NCBI GenBank assembly: GCA_045589495.1
Contig: JAZNPF010000003.1
Coordinates: 15,186-79,185 of the forward strand
From: SIG455 sp045589495
Lineage (GTDB): Bacteria > Bacillota > Clostridia > UMGS1810
Reading direction: 5' to 3'
Length of the DNA: 64,000 nt
A program made the translations under genes and the position numbers. Positions 35,341 through 44,305 of the stretch are shown in pieces (position 1 is the first letter of the stretch; each line of letters begins with the position of its first letter). The notes beneath the pieces were generated by a model that was given only the letters and a program-made list of their open reading frames with translations, was not told where the DNA came from and did not search any database.

Positions 35341-38300
35341 TTACGCATCAATAGTAGATATGCAAATTGTAATTTCCTCTAAAACATCAAGCAGAACCGA
35401 AACAGTATCAAGTGCTGTAAACACATTCACATTATTTTCAGTTGCAAGTTTTCTTATTTCGTGACCGTCACGTGTATTATTACCTGATGCATTTATATCG
35501 CTGGTATTGATAATATAAGCCAACATACCGCTGCGGATTGCATCGGGGATTTCATCACTTCCGTCACTCAGTTTCTTCATTACGTGTGTACGGATTCCGT
35601 TTTTAATAAGATATTCAGCAGTACCTTTTGTTCCGCAGATATTAAATCCGAGATTATAAAATCTTCTGATAAGAGGAAGCGCTTCCGCTTTATCTTCATC
35701 CGCAATAGTTGCAAATACAGTTCCGTAATTAAGAACTTTCATACCCGATGCCTGAAGTGCTTTATAAAGAGCACGGTTGAGTTTATCATCATAACCGATT
35801 GCTTCACCGGTTGATTTCATCTCAGGTGAAAGGTAAGCATCTAAACCTCTTATTTTATTGAAAGAGAATACTGGAACTTTTACATACCAACGTTTTTTCT
35901 CTTCAGGATAAATTTCAGTTATTCCCTGCTCTTTAAGGCTTTTTCCCATAATAACCTCTGTAGCAATATCCGCCAAAGAATATCCGGTGGATTTTGACAG
36001 GAACGGCACAGTTCTTGAAGATCTGGGGTTAACCTCTATAATATAAACATCGTCGTTTTTATCTACAATAAACTGAATATTATAAAGACCTATTATACCG
36101 ATACCCAGACCAAGTTTTTGTGCATAGTCAATTATAACTTTTTTCACTTTATCAGATATACTGAATGCCGGATATACGCTGATAGAGTCACCGCTATGAA
36201 CACCCGTACGTTCAACCAGTTCCATAATACCGGGGACAAATACATCTTTTCCGTCACAAATAGCATCAATCTCTACTTCTTTACCGATGATATATTTATC
36301 AACCAAAACAGGCTTATCTTCATCAATTTCAACCGCAGTTTTAAGATAATGACGAAGTTGTTCTTCGTTAGCAACAATCTGCATTGCTCTTCCGCCGAGA
36401 ACGAAACTCGGACGCACAAGAACAGGATACCCGATTTCTGCAGCAGCTTTAACGCCGTCTTCTATCTTTGTAACGGCTTTACCTGCCGGACGCGGAATGT
36501 TTAAGTTGTTAAGAATTTCTTCAAACATCTCACGGTTTTCAGCACGGTCGATTGCATCACAATCAGTACCGATTATTTTAACACCGCGTTCATAAAGAGG
36601 ATTTGCAAGGTTAATTGCAGTCTGTCCGCCCAATGTTGCCACAACACCATCAGGATTTTCAAGTTCAATTATATTCATAACATCTTCAGGTGTAAGAGGC
36701 TCAAAATAAAGTTTATCAGCAGTTGTATAATCAGTAGATACTGTTTCCGGGTTATTGTTTATAATAATAGCCTCGTAACCGGAATTCTTGATTGTTGTTA
36801 CAGCGTGAACGGTAGAATAGTCAAACTCTACACCCTGTCCTATTCTTATAGGTCCTGCACCTAAAACAATAATTTTCTTTTTATCCGACACAACAGACTG
36901 GTTTTCGCCTGTGTATGTTGAATAAAAATACGGGATATACGCATTTGTATGGCATGTATCAACCATTTTGTAAATCGGGAATATTCTGTTTGTTTTTCTC
37001 AAACCAAAAACATCAAGTTCAGACACACCCCAGAGTTTTGCAATAAATGTATCTGAAAAGCCCATTGCTTTTGCTTGTTTTAAAACTTCTATATCATTTT
37101 TGTTGTTTGCAACAACAATTTCAAAATCAGTTATCCTTTTAAATGCTTCAAGGAAATACGGTGTAATTTTTGTGATTTCGTGAACTTTTTCAATGCTGAC
37201 ACCGTTTCTTAAAAGTTGTGCAACGGCAAAGATAGAGTCATCACGAAAATCTGCAAGATATGCAACAATTTCGTCATTACTCAATTTATCAAATTTCGGC
37301 ATATACAGATGGTCAACACCTATTTCCAGAGAACGTGCTGATTTAAGCAGACATTCTTCAAGAGTAGAACCGATACCCATAACTTCACCGGTTGCTTTCA
37401 TCTGTGTTCCCAGTTTATTTGTTGCAGAAGCAAATTTATCAAACGGGAATCTCGGAAATTTAGCAACAACATAATCAAGTCTTGGCTCAAACGCAGCAGT
37501 AGTATTTGCAATAGAGATTTCTTCCAAAGTCATTCCTACTGCAATCTTTGCAGTTACTCTTGCAATCGGGTATCCGCTTGCTTTTGATGCTAGTGCAGAC
37601 GAACGGGATACTCTCGGATTAACCTCTATAAGATAATATTCAGACGTTGTTGGATGCAACGCAAACTGAACATTACAACCGCCCTCAATTTTGAGTTCGC
37701 GGATAATTTTGATAGCACTGTCATTGAGCATCTTAAGGTCATGTTCGTTAAGCGACATTATCGGTGCAACAACTACAGAGTCACCGGTATGAACACCAAC
37801 AGGGTCAATATTTTCCATACCGCAGATTGTAATGGCGTGGTCAGAAGCATCACGCATAACTTCAAATTCGATTTCTTTATATCCTTTAACACTTTTTTCA
37901 ATAAGTACCTGATGAACCGGAGAAAGTTTGAATGCGTTTATACCTATCTCTATAAGTTCTTCTTCATTGTAAGCAAAACCGCCGCCTGTACCGCCCAAAG
38001 TAAATGCCGGACGAAGAACAACGGGATAGCCTATTCTTTTTGCCGCTTCTTTTGCTTCTTCTAACGAATATGTTATTTCTGATGGTATAACAGGTTCGCC
38101 AATCGACGAGCAAAGGTCTTTAAACATTTCGCGGTCTTCAGCACGTTCAATACTTTCACTTTTCGTACCCAAAAGTTCAACTTCACATTCTTTCAGTACG
38201 CCTTTTTTCTCAAGTTGCATTGCAAGATTCAAACCGGTCTGTCCGCCAATGCCGGGAACAATGGCATCAGGACGTTCTGTACGGATGATTCTGGAAACAT

Positions 38301-38517
38301 ATTCCAAAGTAAGAGGCTCCATATATACCTTATCTGCTATAGAAGTATCGGTCATAATAGTTGCAGGGTTGGAGTTAGCCAATATAACCTCATACCCTTC
38401 CTCTTTAAGTGCCAGACATGCCTGTGTTCCGGCATAATCAAACTCAGCAGCCTGACCTATGATAATAGGTCCTGAACCGATAATAAGTATTTTTTTAATA
38501 TCTTTTCTTTTTGCCAT
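35341..38517 (-). CDS. carB: Carbamoyl phosphate synthase large subunit
   Basis: A 1058-residue ATP-dependent synthase making carbamoyl phosphate. Two duplicated ATP-grasp halves are visible: the first begins KKILIIGSGPIIIGQAAEFD with ATP-binding RPAFTLGGTGGGF; the second begins KKIIVLGAGPIRIGQGVEFD with RPSFVLGGRAMQIV. A C-terminal MGS-like allosteric domain follows (about 930-1058). The small glutaminase subunit gene carA is absent beside it, so it must lie elsewhere. It is the first structural gene of the pyr operon, behind the leader and attenuator. Confidence 0.97.
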   Translation of the reverse strand: MAKRKDIKKILIIGSGPIIIGQAAEFDYAGTQACLALKEEGYEVILANSNPATIMTDTSIADKVYMEPLTLEYVSRIIRTERPDAIVPGIGGQTGLNLAMQLEKKGVLKECEVELLGTKSESIERAEDREMFKDLCSSIGEPVIPSEITYSLEEAKEAAKRIGYPVVLRPAFTLGGTGGGFAYNEEELIEIGINAFKLSPVHQVLIEKSVKGYKEIEFEVMRDASDHAITICGMENIDPVGVHTGDSVVVAPIMSLNEHDLKMLNDSAIKIIRELKIEGGCNVQFALHPTTSEYYLIEVNPRVSRSSALASKASGYPIARVTAKIAVGMTLEEISIANTTAAFEPRLDYVVAKFPRFPFDKFASATNKLGTQMKATGEVMGIGSTLEECLLKSARSLEIGVDHLYMPKFDKLSNDEIVAYLADFRDDSIFAVAQLLRNGVSIEKVHEITKITPYFLEAFKRITDFEIVVANNKNDIEVLKQAKAMGFSDTFIAKLWGVSELDVFGLRKTNRIFPIYKMVDTCHTNAYIPYFYSTYTGENQSVVSDKKKIIVLGAGPIRIGQGVEFDYSTVHAVTTIKNSGYEAIIINNNPETVSTDYTTADKLYFEPLTPEDVMNIIELENPDGVVATLGGQTAINLANPLYERGVKIIGTDCDAIDRAENREMFEEILNNLNIPRPAGKAVTKIEDGVKAAAEIGYPVLVRPSFVLGGRAMQIVANEEQLRHYLKTAVEIDEDKPVLVDKYIIGKEVEIDAICDGKDVFVPGIMELVERTGVHSGDSISVYPAFSISDKVKKVIIDYAQKLGLGIGIIGLYNIQFIVDKNDDVYIIEVNPRSSRTVPFLSKSTGYSLADIATEVIMGKSLKEQGITEIYPEEKKRWYVKVPVFSFNKIRGLDAYLSPEMKSTGEAIGYDDKLNRALYKALQASGMKVLNYGTVFATIADEDKAEALPLIRRFYNLGFNICGTKGTAEYLIKNGIRTHVMKKLSDGSDEIPDAIRSGMLAYIINTSDINASGNNTRDGHEIRKLATENNVNVFTALDTVSVLLDVLEEITICISTIDA

Positions 38518-38555
38518 TTTAGTGCCTCCCGTGATATTTGAATATAATTTTACAC

Positions 38556-38602
38556 ATAAAAAAACGGTTTGGATAAATGCTTAAAAGCAATATCACAAAC
38601 CG
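38556..38602 (-). terminator. Attenuator-like intrinsic terminator in the carB leader
   Basis: On the minus strand CGGTTTG and CAAACCG form the outer stem, with GATA/TATC and TGCT/AGCA continuing it inward, followed by seven T residues. It stands 38 bases before the carB ATG and 153 bases after the promoter -10. The leader reading frame ends inside its 5' arm (stop at 38593-38595). Unregulated, it would stop transcription before carB. Confidence 0.85.
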
Positions 38603-38733
38603 AAATCAGAAAAACTATTTTTAAAAACAGAAATACCAATTCCGTCAACTGAAATATCAACAACTGCGGGTGCCGAATCAACTGCCCCAGTTGCTATAAT
38701 ATTTGCAGATGTTGTCTTACATATACGGTTCAT
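38593..38733 (-). CDS. Putative 46-residue leader peptide of the pyr operon
   Basis: The reading frame starts at ATG 38731-38733 with AAAGGGA eight bases upstream and begins about 22 bases after the predicted transcription start. It encodes MNRICKTTSANIIATGAVDS, then 26 more residues ending SVFKNSFSDFGL, and stops with TGA at 38593-38595. The last 45 bases are very T-rich. The stop falls within the 5' half of the terminator hairpin. This layout matches pyrL of Escherichia coli pyrBI (44 codons), where a ribosome close behind the polymerase disrupts the terminator. The sequence is not homologous to any peptide I recognise; expression is inferred. Confidence 0.6.
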   Translation of the reverse strand: MNRICKTTSANIIATGAVDSAPAVVDISVDGIGISVFKNSFSDFGL

Positions 38734-38761
38734 GATATTTCCCTTTCTGTGATTTTCTACC

Positions 38762-38790
38762 ATTATATCACAATTTTAAAATAGTGTCAA
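38762..38790 (-). promoter_or_regulatory. Consensus sigma-A promoter of the pyr operon
   Basis: TTGACA (38785-38790) and TATAAT (38762-38767) with a 17-base spacer on the minus strand. Transcription should begin near 38755. The whole gap 38518-38825 is accounted for by this promoter, the leader frame and the terminator; I found no PyrR-binding-like stem. Confidence 0.9.
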
Positions 38791-38825
38791 CAAACATCTA
38801 CCATATTTTTAATCTTTTTTTGATT

Positions 38826-40184
38826 TTATTCATCTTCCGGCAGCGTTGTTATAAATCGTATTACCAAAGGCAGTGTAATAAAGAATGTTATTACATCTGC
38901 AATAGGTTGAGATGCCTGAATTCCTTTGAGTTTAAACGCATACGCAAACACTACAAGAATGGGTATAAATACAAGCCCGCTGCGAAGTGTTGAAAGTAAA
39001 GCCGCTTTTTTGTTTTCTCCGATACTTTGAAAAAGCATATTAGAACAGATTGTAAGCGGCTGAAAAAACAGGGCAACAAGATAAAATCTCAAGGCAACAG
39101 TTCCTATAGATATAACAAGTGGGTCATCCCTGAAAATTCCAACAAGTTTACCGGAAAATATCATTCCTGCAACTGCAAGAACACCAAGCAAAACTTCTCC
39201 GCTTATAACTGTAAAGAAAAATGCTTTTTTTACACGGGAATACTTCTTTGCTCCGTAATTAAATGCGGATACCGGTTGAAATCCCTGACCTATACCAAGA
39301 CCTACGGCAAATATAAAGAATGATATTCTGTTGACTACAGACATAGCCGCAATCGCAGCATCACCATACAAGCCCGCATATTTATTAAGCATCATTGTAG
39401 AAACACTGGTAAGTCCCTGACGTATAAGACTGGGAACACCCGTTTGTACTATATCTGCAAATTTTTCTGCATCAAAAATATATGCTTTCAATGTAATTCT
39501 GCATTGTGTTTTACCGGATAAAAACATCAGGAGCAAAATCAAAAAACTTATAATCTGTGAAAGTGCAGTTGAAAGTCCTGCTCCGCCTATTCCCATATTA
39601 AAACCATATATAAACAAAGGATCTCCGGCAATATTTAAAATTGCACCAATCCCTATACCCACCATTGCCAGTGACGCCTTTCCTTCATATCTTAATATGT
39701 TATTGAGAACAAAACTAGCCATTGAAAAAGGTGCAGCAAGCAATATATATTGGGCATAATTAACAGCATAAGGCAAAATTGTATCTGTACTGCCAAGCAA
39801 AGACATAAGAGGTCTTATGAATAACAATCCGCTACAGCATATTACGGCACCTGTAAAAAGTGCAGAAAAGAAACTTAAAGAAGCATACTTGTGAGCATTT
39901 TCAAGATCACCTTCACCGAGGCGACGCGCTATAATACTTCCGGCGCCATGTCCGAACATAAACCCGAAAGCCTGAATAATAGCCATTAAGCCAAAAACAA
40001 CACCGACTGCTCCACTTGCACTATTACCCAACGTACCAACAAAATATGTGTCTGCCATATTGTATATATTAGTGATAAGCATACTTATTGTAGTCGGCAC
40101 TCCAAGTGTTATAACAAGTTTTGACACCGGAGTATTTACCATCTTATTATAATGTTCTTTATCGGCTTTTTTTCCTTTTTCCAT
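38826..40184 (-). CDS. MATE-family efflux transporter
   Basis: A 452-residue membrane protein with twelve predicted helices in two homologous halves, of the multidrug and toxin extrusion family (ITLGVPTTISMLITNIYNMA; GVPSLIRQGLTSVSTMMLNK). These exchange drugs or metabolites for Na+ or H+. The ATG at 40182-40184 follows AAGAGG by ten bases; an in-frame TTG at 40205 overlaps that site. It ends the minus-strand unit that begins with the iron alcohol dehydrogenase. Confidence 0.92.
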   Translation of the reverse strand: MEKGKKADKEHYNKMVNTPVSKLVITLGVPTTISMLITNIYNMADTYFVGTLGNSASGAVGVVFGLMAIIQAFGFMFGHGAGSIIARRLGEGDLENAHKYASLSFFSALFTGAVICCSGLLFIRPLMSLLGSTDTILPYAVNYAQYILLAAPFSMASFVLNNILRYEGKASLAMVGIGIGAILNIAGDPLFIYGFNMGIGGAGLSTALSQIISFLILLLMFLSGKTQCRITLKAYIFDAEKFADIVQTGVPSLIRQGLTSVSTMMLNKYAGLYGDAAIAAMSVVNRISFFIFAVGLGIGQGFQPVSAFNYGAKKYSRVKKAFFFTVISGEVLLGVLAVAGMIFSGKLVGIFRDDPLVISIGTVALRFYLVALFFQPLTICSNMLFQSIGENKKAALLSTLRSGLVFIPILVVFAYAFKLKGIQASQPIADVITFFITLPLVIRFITTLPEDE

Positions 40185-40211
40185 ACTTATTATGCCTCTT
40201 TTCAAAAGTGA

Positions 40212-41162
40212 TTATAAATCCACTCTTCCTTTTGTGCCGTTATTATAAAAATCTTTTATATTAAGAACAATCTCATTTAGACAACGTACTCTTGATTCGT
40301 ATGCACCCCATGCCATGTGAGGAGTAAGGCATACATTTGGTGAATCTTTTATTTCATAAAAAGGATGGCTTTTATCAAACGGTTCAACAGAATAAACATC
40401 ACATCCAAACGAACCAATTTCACCTGATATTATTGCATCTGCAACTGCTTGTTCATCCATAACCGCCCCACGTGATTCGTTTACAAGAACAACATCTTCC
40501 TTCATCATTTTAATGCGTTCTTTATTTATTAAATTTTTTGTAGTGTCGTTGAGCGGCGTATGAACTGTTATTATATCTGCTTCCCTGCACAGAGTATCAA
40601 TATCAACACATCGATATCCGTCTTCATAGTTACGCTTGCAGACAATCAGTTCACATCCGAGTGCTTTTGCAATAGCACCCACCTCTTTACCAATATTACC
40701 AAAGCCCACTATCCCCCATGTTTTACCGAAAATTTCACGATACACAGGGGTAAGTTTGTTTGCAACACCGCTTTGAGAATATTTACCGCTTGAGACGAAT
40801 TCATTATACTCTTTAATATGAGTATAAAGATTCAAAACAGTAGCAACTGTAGTCTGTGCAACACTATGTGAAGAATACCCTACCACATTGCAAACTGCAA
40901 TTTTTCTGTCACGGCAATACTCAATATCAATATTATCATACCCTGTTGCTGCAACACATATAAGTTTAAGATTTTTTGTTGCAAAAAGGTTTGATGAATT
41001 AAGTTTGATTTTATTAAGTACAACCACATCACAGTCGGATATTCGTTTGGCAACGTCATCAGGAATAGTTGAACCGTAAACCACACACTCTCCCAATTCT
41101 TCAAGGGGTTTTAAAGAAAGGTCAGAACCAAGCGTCTGCGCATCAAGCACAACAATTTTCAT
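40212..41162 (-). CDS. D-2-hydroxyacid dehydrogenase (hydroxypyruvate reductase-like)
   Basis: A 316-residue NAD-dependent dehydrogenase. The Rossmann motif GIVGFGNIGKEVGAIAKALG, arginine motif VNESRGAVMDEQAV, acidic residue in CDVYSVEPFD and histidine in VCLTPHMAWGAYESR are intact. The last is the standard TPH-x-AW form, unlike the two tandem enzymes at 20734-22834. It lies 22 bases after the symporter gene, suggesting a joint role in serine/glycine or hydroxyacid metabolism, by inference. Confidence 0.9.
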   Translation of the reverse strand: MKIVVLDAQTLGSDLSLKPLEELGECVVYGSTIPDDVAKRISDCDVVVLNKIKLNSSNLFATKNLKLICVAATGYDNIDIEYCRDRKIAVCNVVGYSSHSVAQTTVATVLNLYTHIKEYNEFVSSGKYSQSGVANKLTPVYREIFGKTWGIVGFGNIGKEVGAIAKALGCELIVCKRNYEDGYRCVDIDTLCREADIITVHTPLNDTTKNLINKERIKMMKEDVVLVNESRGAVMDEQAVADAIISGEIGSFGCDVYSVEPFDKSHPFYEIKDSPNVCLTPHMAWGAYESRVRCLNEIVLNIKDFYNNGTKGRVDL

Positions 41163-41184
41163 ATATTATCTCCTATCAGAAAAC

Positions 41185-42588
41185 TTATTTCCAGCAATCA
41201 ACATCATGCGGAAGTTCAATTTCACTTGCACGGAATGTTATTTCGCCGCCACTTCTGCGTTGTTCATCAAAATTTTTAAGTGCCCTGATGGCATATTTAC
41301 TTAAAATCAAAATCGCAGGAATATTTATGATAGTCATCGCCCCCATTGTGACATCGGCAATCCCCCACAAAAGGTCTGCACTTAATACCGCTCCTACAAG
41401 TACAACAAGCGATGCAATTATATGATAAAACTTTTTGAATTTATCGGACGGCTCTTTTTTTAGAATGTAAACAACACACTGATCTACATAATAAAGATTA
41501 CCAAGCAATGTTGTAAAAGCAAAAAGTATCATTGCTAATGTTATAAACAAAGGACCAAACGAACCAAGTGCACTTTCAAGTGAAGCCTGTATATAAGGTG
41601 CACCGGACAATTCCGCTGATGGTTCAACACCTGAACACATACACATAAACGCAGTTGCCGAGCATACTAAAAGAGTATCAATAAATACAGAGAGTATCTG
41701 CACAAGTCCCTGAGTTACAGGGTGATTTACATCAGCAGAAGCAGATGCATTAGGTGCAGAACCTACACCCGCCTCATTACTGAACAAACCTCTTTTGATA
41801 CCATACATAACACATGAGCCACTGAATCCACCGAAAATTGCTTTTATATCAAATGCTTCTGTAAATATACGTCCAAAAATGTCAGGCAAAACAGTAATAT
41901 TTTTTAATGTAATAAACAACGCAACCGCTATATACAAAACACCCATGGCAGGTACCATAACACTTGTAACTTTAATAATTCTCTTTCCGCCGCCAAGCAG
42001 ACAGTAACCTGTTAAAAAAGCAAGGATAATTCCTATTATCCACGGAGTCGAAGTCGCATTATAAAATCCGTACGCCGAAAATGTTGACTGCAAATTATAA
42101 GACGCAAGCATATTAAACCCAAAACCGTATGTAAGTATCAAAAATACAGAAAACAGTATCGCAAGCGGTCTGCTTTTAAGGCCTGCTTCAATGTAATATG
42201 CAGGTCCGCCATAGAATGTTCCGTCAGCACCTTTTTTCTTATATATCTGAGCAAGCGTACTTTCTATAAGAGCAGATGCTCCGCCAAGAAGTGCAATCAC
42301 CCACATCCAGAAAACAGAACCGTAACCGCCAAGACAAAGCGCAGTTGATACACCTATAATATTACCAGTCCCTACGCGCGAAGCAGTAGAAACCATAAGT
42401 GCCTGGAAAGATGAAACTCCGCCTTTATCGGACGTTTTTTCAGTAACTGCTTTAAACTGTGCACCAAGCAAGCGAAACTGTGCAAATTTAGTACGAAAAG
42501 AAAAATAAATACCTGCTGCAACCAGTAAAATTATGAGTATATAACTATACAACGCATTATTCAAATCTGAAATTAACTGTTCAATCAT
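41185..42588 (-). CDS. Na+/alanine (glycine) symporter, AGCS family
   Basis: A 467-residue amino-acid/sodium symporter with about eleven membrane helices. Family signatures are GGVSSFQALMVSTASRVGTG near 60, GGPAYYIEAGLKSR, and KRGLFSNEAGVGSAPNASA. It lacks the riboswitch seen before its paralogue at 50519. The unit order is Fe-alcohol dehydrogenase, PspC, symporter, hydroxyacid dehydrogenase, MATE. Confidence 0.94.
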   Translation of the reverse strand: MIEQLISDLNNALYSYILIILLVAAGIYFSFRTKFAQFRLLGAQFKAVTEKTSDKGGVSSFQALMVSTASRVGTGNIIGVSTALCLGGYGSVFWMWVIALLGGASALIESTLAQIYKKKGADGTFYGGPAYYIEAGLKSRPLAILFSVFLILTYGFGFNMLASYNLQSTFSAYGFYNATSTPWIIGIILAFLTGYCLLGGGKRIIKVTSVMVPAMGVLYIAVALFITLKNITVLPDIFGRIFTEAFDIKAIFGGFSGSCVMYGIKRGLFSNEAGVGSAPNASASADVNHPVTQGLVQILSVFIDTLLVCSATAFMCMCSGVEPSAELSGAPYIQASLESALGSFGPLFITLAMILFAFTTLLGNLYYVDQCVVYILKKEPSDKFKKFYHIIASLVVLVGAVLSADLLWGIADVTMGAMTIINIPAILILSKYAIRALKNFDEQRRSGGEITFRASEIELPHDVDCWK

Positions 42589-42605
42589 TTTATATCTCCT
42601 GATTA

Positions 42606-42794
42606 TTAAAATTTTTCAACCGGCATAACAATAGCGGCAATTATATATGCAATAATCCCTGAACCGCCAAGTAAAGTAAATACAACCCACGCAAGACGGA
42701 TTATAGTAGGATCAAGTTCAAAATATTCAGCAATACCTGCACATACACCGCAAAGTTTTTTGTCTGTTGTTGATTTGTACAAACGTTTTTTCAT
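42606..42794 (-). CDS. PspC-domain membrane protein
   Basis: A 62-residue PspC-family protein: KKLCGVCAGIAEYFELDPTI followed by IRLAWVVFTLLGGSGIIAYI. It consists of one amphipathic region and a membrane helix pair typical of phage-shock protein C domains, which sense membrane stress. The ATG at 42792-42794 is preceded by AAAGGAAG; the frame extends upstream to 42821 without a ribosome site. Confidence 0.88.
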   Translation of the reverse strand: MKKRLYKSTTDKKLCGVCAGIAEYFELDPTIIRLAWVVFTLLGGSGIIAYIIAAIVMPVEKF

Positions 42795-42861
42795 TTTATT
42801 CTTCCTTTCATAATCAAACAAATATCACCATAATTTTACCATTAAACACACAAATAGTCAA

Positions 42862-44028
42862 TCAATAGCAACCGTCAAATATATCTTTTGTTTTTTCAAA
42901 ATCAAGTTCAACATAACTTTTAACAGTTCTTGTTTTATTGAAAGTGCAAAGCGACGCAAGGTCTTCAGAACATTTTTCTATATCGAATTCTTTTAATTCG
43001 AGTGGCATACCAATGCTTTTGAAAAATGCCTGCATTTTTTCTATTCCACGGATTGATGCTTTTACATCATCAGTTTCGCAAACATCAAACACGCGTCTTG
43101 CAAATTGCGCAAATCTGGACGGATTTTCCATATATACATATTTCGCCCACGCAGGAAATAATACTGCAAGTCCTGCACCATGTGCAATCTTATCAAATTT
43201 GCCACTCAAAGCGTGTTCTAACTGATGCACGGGGAGTGCATTCTCTCTTCCGCACCCCGTAAGATCGTTATGTGAAAGGCTTGATGCCCACATAATATTC
43301 GCTCTTGCCTCATAATCATAAGGATTTTCCATTAAAACAGTACCGGATGAAACAACCGATTTTAAAATGCTTTCTGCAATTCTGTCAGTCAAATCAGTTG
43401 GCGGACAAACAGAAAAATATCTTTCCATTGTGTGTGCCATAATATCAACAATTCCGCAAGACGTCTGATATTTATCGACAGTGAACGTTAGTTCAGGATT
43501 CATTATTGCAAATTGGCATCTGTTATATTCACTGTTAAACCCGCGTTTCATATCAAGTTCAGTATTTGTAAGTACCGCAGATGAACTCATTTCACTGCCT
43601 GCTGCCGCAATTGTTAAAACGCATCCAACCGGAAGTGCACAGGAAGGGCTTTTTTTGCGTGTTGAATACTCCCATATATCTCCTTCGTTTGCAGCACCTA
43701 CAGCAGTGGCTTTTGCAGAATCTATAACACTTCCTCCGCCAACAGCAAGAATCATATCAACATTATTTTCTCTTGCAATTTTAACTGCTTCTCTTACAAA
43801 AGAAACCTTTGGATTAGGCTCAACACCCCCCATTTCAATAACAGTTATATCATTTTTCAATAAAGAGTTCATTACATCATCATAAAGACCGCTTTTTTTG
43901 ATGCTTCCTTTACCGTATTGAAGCATAATGGTTTTATAACCATATCCTTTTATTATATCTCCAACATTTTTATGAGTGCCTTTACCGAAAAAAACTTTCG
44001 TGGGTGCGTAATACAGGAAATCATTCAT
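42862..44028 (-). CDS. Iron-containing alcohol dehydrogenase (butanol dehydrogenase-like)
   Basis: A 388-residue group III alcohol dehydrogenase. The cofactor motif is GGGSVIDSAKATAVGA at about 95-110. The iron ligands are the aspartate and histidine in CGIVDIMAHTMERYF, the histidine in HQLEHALSG and the histidine in KIAHGAGLAVLFPAW. It resembles the NAD(P)H-dependent butanol dehydrogenases that reduce aldehydes in clostridial fermentation. AAGGAG precedes the ATG. Confidence 0.92.
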   Translation of the reverse strand: MNDFLYYAPTKVFFGKGTHKNVGDIIKGYGYKTIMLQYGKGSIKKSGLYDDVMNSLLKNDITVIEMGGVEPNPKVSFVREAVKIARENNVDMILAVGGGSVIDSAKATAVGAANEGDIWEYSTRKKSPSCALPVGCVLTIAAAGSEMSSSAVLTNTELDMKRGFNSEYNRCQFAIMNPELTFTVDKYQTSCGIVDIMAHTMERYFSVCPPTDLTDRIAESILKSVVSSGTVLMENPYDYEARANIMWASSLSHNDLTGCGRENALPVHQLEHALSGKFDKIAHGAGLAVLFPAWAKYVYMENPSRFAQFARRVFDVCETDDVKASIRGIEKMQAFFKSIGMPLELKEFDIEKCSEDLASLCTFNKTRTVKSYVELDFEKTKDIFDGCY

Positions 44029-44063
44029 TTTTATTCTCCTTCACCTTAATAAAATACGTTAAT

Positions 44064-44102
44064 TAAAGAAAAAACAGAGGTATGCACAACAACCTCTGTT
44101 TT
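44064..44102 (-). terminator. Terminator of the tRNA-Thr gene
   Basis: An 11-bp stem AAAACAGAGGT / ACCTCTGTTTT starts directly behind the tRNA and is followed by TTCTTTAATT on the minus strand. Confidence 0.85.
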
Positions 44103-44103
44103 A

Positions 44104-44176
44104 AGCTGGTGATGCGACTTGAACGCACGACCTGCTGATTACGAATCAGCTGCTCTACCGACTGAGCCACACCAGC
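44104..44176 (-). tRNA. tRNA-Thr, anticodon CGT
   Basis: The minus strand folds into a full cloverleaf: acceptor GCTGGTG / CACCAGC, D stem GCTC / GAGC, anticodon stem GCTGA / TCAGC with loop TTCGTAA (anticodon CGT, codon ACG), and T loop TTCAAGT. CCA is not encoded. It stands alone with its own terminator. Confidence 0.95.
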
Positions 44177-44239
44177 GAATACGTTGATATTATACTAAAA
44201 TTCATACGCAAAGTCAAGACAAAATTGTTTTATCGTTGC

Positions 44240-44268
44240 TTGACTTTATTTTGTAATGGTACTATAAT
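44240..44268 (+). promoter_or_regulatory. Sigma-A promoter of the esterase-Mrp unit
   Basis: TTGACT (44240-44245) and TATAAT (44263-44268) with a 17-base spacer, about 37 bases before the esterase start. The gap 44029-44305 otherwise holds the tRNA-Thr gene and its terminator. Confidence 0.85.
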
Positions 44269-44305
44269 AATGTAAGCAACATTCATTCTTATATGGAGGT
44301 TCATC

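Noticed and set aside
38518..38755. PyrR-binding RNA element in the carB leader
   Set aside because: I looked for the conserved PyrR anti-antiterminator sequence and found no matching stem; the leader frame plus terminator explains the region better.
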